From the NCBI GenBank assembly GCA_907165275.2, contig OU015671.1, positions 9,145,001-9,209,000 on the forward strand: 64,000 nucleotides of DNA. The letters run 5' to 3'. The notes below the pieces were generated by a model. That model was not told the DNA's origin. It searched no databases and was given only the letters and a program-made list of their open reading frames with translations. The stretch comes from Zygaena filipendulae (taxonomy: Eukaryota > Arthropoda > Insecta > Lepidoptera > Zygaenidae). The position numbers and the translations under genes are program-made. Shown here piece after piece: positions 52,957 to 61,998 of this stretch. How positions within the stretch are numbered: position 1 is the first letter of the stretch; every line of letters starts with the position of its first letter.

Positions 52957-55900
52957 TTATATATTAGACTCATTTCGGGCACCTAACGACCGTGACATCG
53001 ACCGACAGTAGCCGTACCGCTGCGGTGTGTGCACCACCCGTCCGTAGCGGGTCACTCTCGGTACTTTACGCGAAGATTCTCCCTCGCCCCCCGACTGCGG
53101 CTGCCGAGGTTCGTCACCGCGCGGAATCGAACCCACAACGTCCGCCTCCGGGAACATGAAGGGGTCGTCCCAGTCCAATGCCGGTGGAGTAATGGCATTT
53201 CTATCATTACTAACTGGATTTCTAGCATCGATAAGGTGTTGCCTGTTTCTTCGGTACACGCCGCCATTTTCAGCTTCAACCCAATACGATCTGTCTCCGC
53301 GTGCTCTATTCACCACTTTTGCCCGTACCCATGTTCTACTATTGTAATCTCTCATCCTTACAGGATCACAAGGTTTTAAATTAGTTAAATTTCGAGTTCC
53401 CCTATCGTAATTTTTCTTATAATTTTTTATTCTTTCATAGCGTTCCTGTTTAAATATTTTTTTATTTACTGTTCTAGCCTGCAAGCTGACATCATTAGCA
53501 GGAAGTCTTGTATTGAGGCGTCGACTCATCAGTAATTGTGCTGGTGAATATTGTTCACCAGTGAGAGGCGTATTTCTGAAATTCAGAAGCGCTAGCTGCC
53601 AATCCTCTCCGCTCTCGTGTGCTTTCAGCAGCAGACTCTTCACGGTCCTCACGTTGCGCTCGGCCAGCCCGTTAGAACGCGGGTAATGCGGTGAACTCGT
53701 CTCATGAGCAAACTCCCACGACTTACTGAACTGTTTAAACTCTTCTGATGTGAACTGTGTTCCGTTATCGGTGACCATTTTTTTCGGTATTCCAAAACGG
53801 CTAAATATTACCTTTAACGCTGAGATAACAATACTGCTTTGTAAACTGCTTAGTTGAGCTATTTCAACAAATTTGGAGTAGTAGTCCACTACGAGCAAGT
53901 GCTGCTTGCCTCTAAACTCAAATATATCAGCTGCCAGTACCTGCCACGGCAGCTCGGGCACGGGGTGCGGCGCTAGCGGCTCGCGACAGTTGGCGGCGCG
54001 GTGCCGCTGGCAGACCTCACAGCTCGTCACCACGTTCTCGATGTCCGTGGACATGCCCGGCCACCACATCACCTCTCGAGCTCGCCGTTGACATTTTTCT
54101 ATTCCCATGTGTCCCTCATGGATGCGCTTAAGCATTTCCTTGCGTATAGTTACAGGTATTACCACACGATTGTTTCTAAATAAAATTCCATTAACTTCAT
54201 GTAACTCGTTTCGGACACACCAATACGATTTTACTAAATTTCTCACTTCTCGTTTGTTATTTGGCCACCCCTTCTTATAATATTCTATTAAGGCTGCCAT
54301 CACGACATCAATTTTCGTTTCTTCTTTAATTTTTGTTAACATCGTCGACGTTGCCTCAACATTCTCATACAACGTGTTCACATGAACTAATACATCCTTG
54401 CTCATATCGCTGTCCTGACCCGGTTCCACTGCAGCCCGTGATAACGTGTCCGCAATGAACATCAGCTTGCCTGGTTTATACTGCAATCGAATATTATAAT
54501 GTTGTAGCTTGAGCAACATACGCTGTAACCGGGCTGGAGTCTCGTTCAATTGTTTCTTGAAGATCGCTTCTAGCGGTTTGTGATCACTCTCAACCGTAAT
54601 GACATCATGACCATACACGTATTGATGAAATCTAGTACACCCGAATACCACAGCGAGGAGCTCTTTTTCAATCTGAGCCCAGCGCGTCTCTGTGGGCGTC
54701 AGCGTGCGCGCCGCGTATGCGACGGGCCTCCCGTTCTGCAGCAGGCAGGCGCCCAACCCGCGCGAGCTCGCGTCCACCGACACGGTCACCGGGTGTCGCG
54801 GCGAATAATATGCCAACACCGGAGCATTGCTGATTATCGATTTTAGATCTTGAAATACTTTTTCATGTGTATGTAACCATTCAAATTGAATATTTTTCGA
54901 AAGCAAGTCACGGAGCGGCGCAGATATATCCGAATAGTGAGGAATAAAACGAGATAAATAATTAGTGACCCCCAAGAATCTCTCCAACTCTTTCTTATCG
55001 GTCGGCCTGGGAATGTTAACAACAGCTTTAATTCGACTTTCATTTGGTTTCATCCCATGCGAATTAAATGTATGTCCCAAAAATGTTATTTCATTGGTAC
55101 CAAACACACATTTATTTTTATTAAATTTCACACCATTTTCTTTGGCTCTTTTAAAAACTTCTCTTAATATTTCATCGTGTTGGTCCCTTGTTTTCGCATA
55201 AATGAGTAAATCATCAATATATATTTCTACCCCCTCCATTTTAAATATTTTATACATCTCATTATGAAAAATTTCAGGAGCACAATTTATTCCGAAAGGC
55301 AACCTTAAAAATCTATATCTTCCAAACGGCGTAGAAAAGGTACATAGCTTTGAACTCCTTTCATTTAACTTAACCATCCAAAAGCCTTTATTTGCGTCGC
55401 ATTTTGAAAAATATTTGGCGCCTGAAAGATTACTAGCAATTTCGTCCAAAGTAGGAAGCTGAAAATGGCTGCGCTTAACTGCTCGATTCAAGTTTTTCGG
55501 ATCTAAACATATTCGCAGACTTTTGTCTGGTTTTTCCACAACCACGATGTTAGAAACCCAGTCAGTAGGGCCGTCCTCTTTTTGAATAATGTTCATTTTG
55601 ACCATATTATCCAGTTCCGTTTTTACTCGAGATCGTAATTTATGAGGAATTTTCCGGGTTGAATTTACAACCGGCGGTACGGACTTGTCGATCTGTATGT
55701 CACACTCGTCTGGTAAACATCCTATGCCTGAAAAAATAGAATTATCAACATTAATATTGCAGATTGACAGTTTATCGACATCTCTGTAAATAAGTTTTAA
55801 ATTAATACAAGCTTTCAATCCCAACAAATTGTTACATTTTACATCTAACACATAAATTTTTTGAGATGTTATCCTATCTTTAATTTTTAAAATGGCATCG

Positions 55901-57117
55901 AAATAACCTATTACCGGCAATTGTTTTTTGCTTATTTCTCTTAAAATGGTATTACAAGGTTTCAATGATTTTTCCGAAAATCCTGCTTTTTTATAACTGT
56001 ATAAGGACATAACAGACGCATCGGCGCCACTATCTAATTTGAAATTAATCAGTATACCATTTACATAAACTTTTTCACACCAAGAATCTTTTGAATTATC
56101 TGATGAATCTATAGAAATATTATACATAAGTACCTCAGCATTTTCTTGGTCCGAATCCGAGTCACTGTTACCATTTTTCGTTTCGGCGCTCATTACTTCT
56201 TCCGCAAATTTTACCCGGCAACACTTCGCAAAGTGTCCTATTTTATCACAACGATAGCATCTCGCTGAATACGCCGCGCACCTTTCACTCGCCCCGTGCG
56301 CATAGGCACATTTACCGCACACTCGTTCACTATAACCGCGCGCTGGTGTAAACCGTCGGCCGTCGGCGCGCAGCGGCCGCACGCCGCTCGCAGCCGCGCG
56401 CTCGTACGGCACGCTCCCGCCCGCGCCAGCACGGTCGCTCCCCGAGCCGGCGGCGACAGCGCGCCGCGCCGTCCAGCGCCCACGCGCACGCCGTGCCTCG
56501 TTACCTCGTAGCTGTTCGACACTAATCGCAGTCGATGAAGTCGATTGATTAGCGGTACATACTGCAGCCTGTTGTCCTGCTTTCTCACACGCGCGGCACC
56601 ACTGTATGGCCTCTTCTAGCGTTAACGTTGTCCGGGCTAACAATTTTTCACGCATCCGAACTTCTTTCAAACCACGTATAATTTGCGTTAAAACCAGGCT
56701 ATTTTTTAATGATCCAAATTCACAGCTTTTACTTTTTAATTTTAGCACACCCAAAAACTTATCGAATGATTCTTCCTGTTGGTACGTTTCAAAAAACACA
56801 TGTCTCTCGTAATTAATATTTTTTATTGGATCACAATATTCCGTAAATTTTTTGCATAATAATCCATAGTTAAACTTTTCTTCTTCTGTTAAATCTAGCT
56901 CTTCAAGTAATTCTCTGCCAAATTTTCCGATGACGTGCATAAATAATGCACATTTTTCGACGCTGTTCGCCGAATCCTTTCCAGACGCGGTTAGATAATA
57001 ATCGAACGCCATCTTCCATTCTCGCCAATTGGTAGCCATATTGCCCTCCCGTTGTAGCGACGCCGGCTGTTGAATCGCCGCGTAAATGCCAACATTGCAC
57101 TTCTGCGGGTCCGGCAT
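52957..57117 (-). CDS. gag-pol: Gag-Pol polyprotein of the Mag-like element
   Basis: 1386 residues from the ATG at 57117 (MPDPQKC); the frame extends 24 bases further only to a GTG. In order: capsid-like region (about 25-180), Arg/Ala-rich linker, two zinc knuckles (CGKCAYAHGASERC, about 267-280, spaced CX2CX3HX5C; CYRCDKIGHFAKC, about 287-299, standard CX2CX4HX4C), protease LDSGAD (about 361-366), reverse transcriptase with YIDD (about 633-636), RNase H with SVDASS (about 770) and ESDHKP, integrase HX3H...CX2C (HEGHMG, TSCEVCQ) and core with AADIF, TDNGTQF and GLAERN. Gag and Pol share one frame, so no frameshift is needed and Gag must come from proteolysis. No stop or frameshift interrupts it. 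The linker region is far richer in GC than the rest. Confidence 0.93.
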   Translation of the reverse strand: MPDPQKCNVGIYAAIQQPASLQREGNMATNWREWKMAFDYYLTASGKDSANSVEKCALFMHVIGKFGRELLEELDLTEEEKFNYGLLCKKFTEYCDPIKNINYERHVFFETYQQEESFDKFLGVLKLKSKSCEFGSLKNSLVLTQIIRGLKEVRMREKLLARTTLTLEEAIQWCRACEKAGQQAAVCTANQSTSSTAISVEQLRGNEARRARGRWTARRAVAAGSGSDRAGAGGSVPYERAAASGVRPLRADGRRFTPARGYSERVCGKCAYAHGASERCAAYSARCYRCDKIGHFAKCCRVKFAEEVMSAETKNGNSDSDSDQENAEVLMYNISIDSSDNSKDSWCEKVYVNGILINFKLDSGADASVMSLYSYKKAGFSEKSLKPCNTILREISKKQLPVIGYFDAILKIKDRITSQKIYVLDVKCNNLLGLKACINLKLIYRDVDKLSICNINVDNSIFSGIGCLPDECDIQIDKSVPPVVNSTRKIPHKLRSRVKTELDNMVKMNIIQKEDGPTDWVSNIVVVEKPDKSLRICLDPKNLNRAVKRSHFQLPTLDEIASNLSGAKYFSKCDANKGFWMVKLNERSSKLCTFSTPFGRYRFLRLPFGINCAPEIFHNEMYKIFKMEGVEIYIDDLLIYAKTRDQHDEILREVFKRAKENGVKFNKNKCVFGTNEITFLGHTFNSHGMKPNESRIKAVVNIPRPTDKKELERFLGVTNYLSRFIPHYSDISAPLRDLLSKNIQFEWLHTHEKVFQDLKSIISNAPVLAYYSPRHPVTVSVDASSRGLGACLLQNGRPVAYAARTLTPTETRWAQIEKELLAVVFGCTRFHQYVYGHDVITVESDHKPLEAIFKKQLNETPARLQRMLLKLQHYNIRLQYKPGKLMFIADTLSRAAVEPGQDSDMSKDVLVHVNTLYENVEATSTMLTKIKEETKIDVVMAALIEYYKKGWPNNKREVRNLVKSYWCVRNELHEVNGILFRNNRVVIPVTIRKEMLKRIHEGHMGIEKCQRRAREVMWWPGMSTDIENVVTSCEVCQRHRAANCREPLAPHPVPELPWQVLAADIFEFRGKQHLLVVDYYSKFVEIAQLSSLQSSIVISALKVIFSRFGIPKKMVTDNGTQFTSEEFKQFSKSWEFAHETSSPHYPRSNGLAERNVRTVKSLLLKAHESGEDWQLALLNFRNTPLTGEQYSPAQLLMSRRLNTRLPANDVSLQARTVNKKIFKQERYERIKNYKKNYDRGTRNLTNLKPCDPVRMRDYNSRTWVRAKVVNRARGDRSYWVEAENGGVYRRNRQHLIDARNPVSNDRNAITPPALDWDDPFMFPEADVVGSIPRGDEPRQPQSGGEGESSRKVPRVTRYGRVVHTPQRYGYCRSMSRSLGARNESNI

Positions 57118-57189
57118 TTTAAATAAAAACACTAATCGCACTTATTTTGCTATTTCACCACTAATTACGTAACTAATCGCGCGATTCTT

Positions 57190-57205
57190 GCCACACCTGA
57201 CACCA
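57190..57205 (-). promoter_or_regulatory. Primer binding site of the Mag-like element
   Basis: On the minus strand TGGTGTCAGGTGTGGC starts immediately after the 5' LTR. TGG is the complement of the tRNA CCA end, and TGTCAG is compatible with a leucine-type acceptor end. The tRNA identity is an inference. Confidence 0.7.
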
Positions 57206-57317
57206 TGTAGTGGTATAGGGGTCCGAACTTAAAGGCATCTTTGGAACAACTGATTTATTACATTGATACATGTAGGTATTAAATTATATTCGATTATATT
57301 TACAATTACCCACTACA
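57206..57317 (-). repeat. 5' LTR of the Mag-like element, 112 bp
   Basis: TGTAGTGG ... CCACTACA on the minus strand, a perfect 8-bp inverted tip. It is otherwise identical by eye to the 3' LTR. Confidence 0.9.
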
Positions 57318-57625
57318 ACTATTCTTTTATTTTTAGCCCGTCGTGTAGATTCTTAGAAAATATTAGACACGTACTTTATCTTTTTCACGTAAGCAAAAAA
57401 TAACGGAGATACGTTGAGTCGAAATGTCGCGTGACGTCACAAGCAGGCGCAGTTTTTAGCTGCGTATGACGTTACGAGCCCCCACTCCCAAACTTTAATG
57501 CGCTTCATCCAGGTGTATTTTCATTAATTTGAAAAATCAAAAAATACGTGTCCATAATATTTTATTGTCTAACTGTCAGCCTAAATAGAATTTAGAAGAA
57601 AAAAGTAGTCAAATAGCCTATTATC
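57318..57625 (+). mobile_element. MITE, family D, copy 6 (right part)
   Basis: It resumes ACTATTCTTTTATTTTTAGC after the LTR. TAGACACGTACTTTATC, one perfect TGACGTCA (57432-57439), a decayed second site TGACGTTA, and the right tip AGTCAAATAGCCTATT follow. Confidence 0.75.
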
Positions 57626-57627
57626 CG

Positions 57628-57722
57628 ACGACCCGATCGGTGCAGTTTCGATTCCCGGTGGGAATGGACTTTGTGTGATGAACACAGGGTTCTACTTTCA
57701 AGTCTGGGCGTGTTTATAAAGT
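57628..57722 (+). mobile_element. tRNA-derived SINE fragment
   Basis: CGATCGGTGCAGTTTCGATT (B-box-like GTTTCGATTCC) is followed by GACTTTGTGTGATGAACACA and TTCAAGTCTGGGCGTGTTTA. The TGTGTGATGAACACA...TCTGGGTGT order is a well-known body of lepidopteran SINEs. The A-box half is missing, so the copy is 5'-truncated. Confidence 0.6.
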
Positions 57723-57728
57723 ATAATA

Positions 57729-57861
57729 TTTGGAACGGATTTGGATGAAATTTGGCATGCACGTTGTCAGGGGTACAGAGAAGGACATAGGGTACATTTT
57801 ATCCCGGAATTCCCGCGGGAACTCCGAAATAACCGCGGGTGAAACCGTGGGGCACAGCTAG
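57729..57861 (+). mobile_element. Helitron-like repeat, 3' two thirds
   Basis: It starts in the core at GGAACGGATTTGGATGAAAT. The first hairpin arm is CCGCGG and the second has one change (CCGTGG). Ends CTAG. Confidence 0.75.
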
Positions 57862-58111
57862 TACTATAATAAAAGAGTAGAATCTTTTCTGTCTGTTCAC
57901 GATAATCTCCGAACCTACTCAACGGATTTTCATGCGGTTTTCACAGGTAGGTTAAAGAAAGAAAGATTTATTCAAGCAAGAGGAGAAACACAACACAACA
58001 TTAAGCTAAATCAAGAGCTACATATAGGTACATAGGCTTTGTTTCGACGTTGGGGAAAAAAGTTGTCATATAAAAACGTTTCATGCGGGTGAAACCGCGG
58101 GGTGCCGCTAG
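57862..58111 (+). mobile_element. Helitron-like element fused head to tail, with insertion
   Basis: It starts TACTATAATAAAAGAGTAGA directly after the CTAG of the preceding copy. It is the same type as 38100-38409 with the initial TCTA missing, and is interrupted at 57956-58000. It ends CCGCGGGGTGCCGCTAG. Confidence 0.75.
57956..58000 (-). mobile_element. 45-bp microsatellite-tailed insertion
   Basis: AGAAAGAAAG, then ATTTATTCAAGCAAGAGG and about 17 bp more, lie between two copies of TTAA (57952-57955, 58001-58004). The relative at 38100-38409 reads through (GGTAGATTAAGCTTAG). In reverse it is GCTTGAATAAATCTTTC plus a TTTC tail. Confidence 0.6.
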
Positions 58112-58721
58112 TAAATTTAATATACATTAAATATAAAATTTTCTAAAATAAAAATAACATCACGGGACCTGTGGTCAAACGTCACGATCCTAGTCTGTTT
58201 ACATAAAAAAAAAATGAACAACCAAAACTAAAACGCGAAAGTTTATTCACTAAAAGGAAAACCTACCAACTACCGATTGTTATAACGCAATGAGACAAAC
58301 TCACACAATAACGGCCACTTAAGATAATGAACGCCAGATGACTCGGCCGGGCTCTTCCAACCCTTCAGGAGGGACTAATGAGCGCCAGCGACCAAATTGT
58401 TCCCGCCATTATTACGCATTACGTAAACCTTGGAGTGACGTAAGCGATTCTTAAAATACTTTTTCGTCTTTCGTGGGCCAAATCACAAATGTCATGTTTA
58501 AGATTAGAGCTATTACAGGTTTAAAACTGGTGTCATCCGATACAAACCCATATCTGAATATTTTTAGGTACTTACCCTATTTTAAATACATATAAAACAT
58601 TCGATTTCTTTTTCAAACATTCTTTTTCTTTTTCAATAAATTAGTAAATTTTAAACAAGTATAATACTTAATTTACTAATTTATTGAAAAAAGACGACTG
58701 GGTAGATTTCGTTAATTTCCT
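58112..58721. other. Unassigned sequence with a perfect AT hairpin
   Basis: TTTTTCAATAAATTAGTAAA pairs with TTTACTAATTTATTGAAAAA (58629-58692), 22 bp per arm around a 20-bp loop. No gene seen. Confidence 0.45.
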
Positions 58722-58802
58722 TTAGAATAGAATAGAATAAAATTTATTTCTGCACAACACACAAGAATAGTAAACGAACATTAAAGAAGTACCTAATTTA
58801 AA
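58722..58802 (-). repeat. Microsatellite-tailed short element, TATTC type, reverse
   Basis: (AGAAT)n then AAATTTATTTCTGCACAACA and AAGAATAGTAAACGAACATT. It is the inverted relative of 5440-5530. Confidence 0.6.
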
Positions 58803-59325
58803 CCCAAATCAGCTTGCATGCTCTGCTACCAACTCAGCATTAGCCGCTGGTTTTCAGTTGGCAGCCCGCTGTCACGCACGGACGGGAGCAAGTTATAGAC
58901 AAACAGATCTTCCAACAATCTTAATTTTGGAATAGTTAAACCATGGAGTTTAACCTTAAAGTTTGAAATTAATAGTTATAGAAAAAGGTTAAAAATCGGT
59001 TAAACGGAATTTCCTTACCGATTGTACAATATAAACCCACCTGCTGTTTGAACTTTGATCTGATTCCACATTTCGACACGATTATCATTAAGAACATTGA
59101 GTTTTCATCTCAAATCATCGACGTAAGCTTATCTCAACGACAAAGGCTTGCTCCTCGGAGATGAAAGCGGTGGTTATCTGCACAGGATCGGTTGGAAGGC
59201 TTAAATACACAGGGTGTTGCTAAACTGAAGAGCAAATTGATCGTGACACTGTCAGCATTGTTACAACCTTACATTTGGAGGATTGTGTAGTAACAATGAT
59301 ATTTTTAGAATTATTTTCTAACATT
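58803..59325. other. Unassigned intergenic sequence
   Basis: No gene or named repeat recognised. Confidence 0.35.
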
Positions 59326-59384
59326 TCTATTTTCTCCCGCGGGTACTCCAAAATGACCGCGGGTGAACCGTGGGAAATAGCTAG
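59326..59384 (+). mobile_element. Helitron-like repeat, 3' end only
   Basis: TCTCCCGCGGGTACTCC, hairpin remnant CCGCGGGTGAACCGTGG and CTAG-T. Confidence 0.65.
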
Positions 59385-59818
59385 TACCTAATAACTAAAT
59401 TAAAATCAAATAATGGAATCCAATGAACGTAAATCTTTTAGTTCATTTACAATGAATAAATAATTAACTACGGTTGTCACGACAAACTCGATTGTGAATC
59501 GATTTCGAATCGAACACAAACCATTGTGAATGACAACGTAGTCATTGTACGTCACGCGTATTTATCTATATATACAGAACCACTGGCACATATCGACGAC
59601 TCGCGCTACAGGAACGTTTTTATCAAAGAAATTGAGAAATCCAAAGGCGGGAAGATCCCTTCAATTGCTCCGTCGGTCTGTGCTTGCTCAGCGATCTTAA
59701 TTTTAACGAGAGTGTAATAAAAAGTAAAAACCCTCTGAAAACTCGAAATATTATTTGTATTTTTTCTAAAATTTATTTAGGTACCTACATATCTGTTCCA
59801 AATGTCTGAACTCTTCTA
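59385..59818. other. Unassigned intergenic sequence
   Basis: A 63-codon frame at 59526-59717 has no recognisable domain. Confidence 0.35.
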
Positions 59819-60403
59819 AAGGGTCTTTCAATAGGGACGGGTCGATGTTGGCAGCCTGTGGCGGCCATGTTGTTTTAACGTCGTCTTTCTAACCTATATT
59901 TTTTTATTCAGTTAGTAATGCCAAATCACCATGGCAAGTTACACGGTTGAGCAACACGTCCAAATGTTAAAAATGTATTACCAAAATGAGTGTTCGTTAG
60001 TGCAAACGTTACGTGCATTGCGCCCATTTTACGGCAGACGGTGAGAGGTGACGTGAATTGGCCACCGAGATCCTGCGACTTATCACCTTTAGACTTTTTT
60101 TTGTGGGGTTTTCTTAAGTCGCAGGTCTATACCAATAAGCCACAATCGACCGATGCCCTTAAAGTCAACATAGCTCAGGCTATCGCTGAAATTCAACCCG
60201 AACTATGCGGCAGAGTTGTTGAACATTGGACAACTCGAATTCGTGCCACCGTGAGAAGCCGCGGCGGACATTTAAACGATGTGATTTTCCACACATAATG
60301 GCATATATAGCTCTTTCAAATAAAAAAAAAAAATCGTTAAAATCTCACACACGGCCTTTTTTATTTCATGTCAAAATCGACCCGTCCTTATTGAAAGACC
60401 CTT
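59819..60403 (+). mobile_element. Internally deleted mariner/IS630-type transposon
   Basis: 585 bp bounded by TA on both sides (59817-59818, 60404-60405). Terminal inverted repeats of about 28 bp start AAGGGTCTTTCAATAGGGAC and end in the complement. Between them are the first and the last parts of a transposase gene, with everything between removed. The element still has both ends and could be moved by an intact relative. Confidence 0.85.
59931..60298 (+). pseudogene. Mariner-type transposase, central part deleted
   Basis: From the ATG at 59931 the first 35 or so residues (MASYTVEQHVQMLKMYYQNE and on to LRALRPFYG) match the helix-turn-helix start of insect mariner-type transposases. The frame stops at 60041 after the deletion point. 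In another frame the C-terminal piece continues to the stop at 60298: NWPPRSCDLSPLDFFLWGFL, which holds the last catalytic aspartate region, and then VRSRGGHLNDVIFHT. Roughly two thirds of a usual 340-residue transposase are missing, including the first two catalytic aspartates, so no enzyme can be made. Confidence 0.85.
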
Positions 60404-60446
60404 TAGCTAGACTATGTACCACATAAACTTCTATTTTATTCCTCTA

Positions 60447-60669
60447 CTAGCTGTTCGCCGCGGTTTCACCCGCAGTGATTCGTGGTTTTCACGGGAATTT
60501 CGGGATAAAAAGTACCCTATGTCCTTTTCTGTACCTTTCTCAACGTGCATGCAAAATTTCGTGATGATCGGCTGAGCCGTTAAGGTGTGAAAGCGTAACA
60601 AACAAACCAACAAACAAACAACCAAACAAATAAATAAACACATTTTCGCATTTATAATATAAGTAAGGA
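60447..60669 (-). mobile_element. Helitron-like repeat, reverse copy
   Basis: CTAGCTGTTCGCCGCGGTTT, core TTTCGTGATGATCGGCTGAG, an (AAAC)n-like tract and TTATAATATAAGTAAGGA. Confidence 0.75.
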
Positions 60670-61141
60670 GTTGATTCTAATGAACGAATAAGTAAGTGAT
60701 ATTCTGCAGAATAACAATATTAGTATTGTACAATGTACATAGGTTCTGTTTTTCTGTGAACGCGTCAAATATTCGTTGTACGAACTTACCCCCGAAACGG
60801 GCGCGATCCCATATCTCGTTAGCAAATAATTGCGCCAAGTTTTATTATGAACGTTCCAGAAATTGCCTCGGGGTCGAGGGAAATTCGTTGTCATTCCCCT
60901 GTGTCAATACTCAACCCTTGGTTTCGTTTACACACCCGGTGAGTAACGCCTACACTACAACAAAAGTATTGCCAAAAGTATTTGTTTGATAAAAGGCTAT
61001 TCTATATTGTACACAGTGACAATGATAATTTGATTTAAAACTTTCATGGGATCACATCGCAAAGAATAACCTAGAAAGACAGGCCGTAGATAAAATTTCT
61101 TTGCGTGTTTGTCTAATAAAAAAAAAACTTTATAACTTGTA
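60670..61141. other. Unassigned intergenic sequence
   Basis: Overlapping short frames on both strands, none with a domain. No repeat recognised. Confidence 0.35.
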
Positions 61142-61588
61142 CAACGTGTTAATGAATTAACTTAAAACTAAAAAGTAGTTTGCTCAGAATCAACTAGCGA
61201 ATCGATCGCACTATGTTTTAATATAGGTTATATTTTTTCATTTTATTAGCCCAGCATAGCTAAGATGCGCGCCACGATATGTTTATCGAACGGAAGATAA
61301 AATTGTCGACACGACAAATATTTGTGGGCGTCCAAGCAAAAAAGTGCAGTAGTGGTATTGAGTTAAGACTAGATTCGGTCAAACATTTTTTTACCACTGG
61401 TCAAAGAGAATCGATAAAATGGCTCGATTAAATTTTATCGTGTTGCGCACCCTAGTTCCGCATGTCTAAATTATTTATAATACAATATTTGGCGCGTACG
61501 CCACCCGTAGCAAAAAAATTTGAACCGGTAGGCGCGGGCGTAGCACTTGGAATTTCGTAGATAGGTCACCTCCAAGCTAATGTTGAAT
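61142..61588. mobile_element. MITE, family A, copy 4 (interrupted twice)
   Basis: It starts CAACGTGTTAATGAATTAAC after TA. It matches copies 2 and 3, apart from an insert at 61254-61460, up to GCTAATGTTGAAT at 61588, where the match stops abruptly. The right arm is missing; the next sequence belongs to the DIRS-like element. Confidence 0.75.
61254..61460. mobile_element. 207-bp insertion in MITE A copy 4
   Basis: Copies 1 to 3 read GCCCATGTCT, or a close version, across this point. Here GCCCA and CATGTCT are separated by 207 bp. The insert has partly inverted ends (GCGC..CACGATA near the left, TATCGTGTTGCGC near the right) and a GATAAAAT/ATTTTATC pair. No clear target duplication. Confidence 0.6.
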
Positions 61589-61871
61589 TAATATTACGTC
61601 ACTTCATTCTTCAGATATATATCTAATTAACAGGTAGTCATTTAAACCTACAAGGCAGTCGCACGTTTTAAAGAGTAGACAATCGATTTACCATCGATTG
61701 AATCTTTTTTTTTTTTTTTTTTTATTTGTGGGTATTTGCATACTTCCTATTGCCCGACCTCGGAGCGCACTGTCATTATTTTTTCGTGCGAGGCAGCGCG
61801 CGGACGTCTCACTTGCTACCAAGAAATACTTTATTTCAAACTCAAGTTTTTGTTTTCGAAAAGTGTTTAAA

Positions 61872-61998
61872 ATGCCCAAAAGAAGTTACGCGGAGAAAAT
61901 GGAACGCTATAACTATAAAATAAGAAGACTTGAAGACAAGGAAATGAAACGACGTAGGCGAATTATCGAATCGTCGGATTCACTGGAAGAAAATTCAG
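61872..61998 (+). CDS. DIRS gag-like protein, exon 1
   Basis: The ATG at 61872 opens a 42-codon stretch: MPKRSYAEKMERYNYKIRRL, then a very basic run (KRRRR) and a Ser/Asp/Glu end. The open frame stops at 62001, but CAG-GTTAGT at 61996-62004 is a good splice donor. Splicing after 61998 leaves one base of a codon that is completed in phase by the acceptor at 62579. A basic start with an acidic follow-up fits a nucleic-acid-binding gag N-terminus. Upstream, a T-rich run (61708-61724) and about 150 bp could hold the promoter. Confidence 0.6.

Larger units (their letters stand above)
52298..57317 (-). mobile_element. Full-length Mag-like Ty3/gypsy retrotransposon (5.02 kb)
   Basis: Two 112-bp LTRs, a primer site touching the 5' LTR, one uninterrupted gag-pol frame and a purine tract touching the 3' LTR. 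Very short LTRs and a CCHC gag fused to pol are typical of the Mag lineage, first described in silkworm. The LTRs differ at one position only, the second base of the 3' LTR tip. No clear target duplication remains: a few bases at the 3' junction seem lost or changed, and ATAG occurs next to both ends. Confidence 0.92.
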
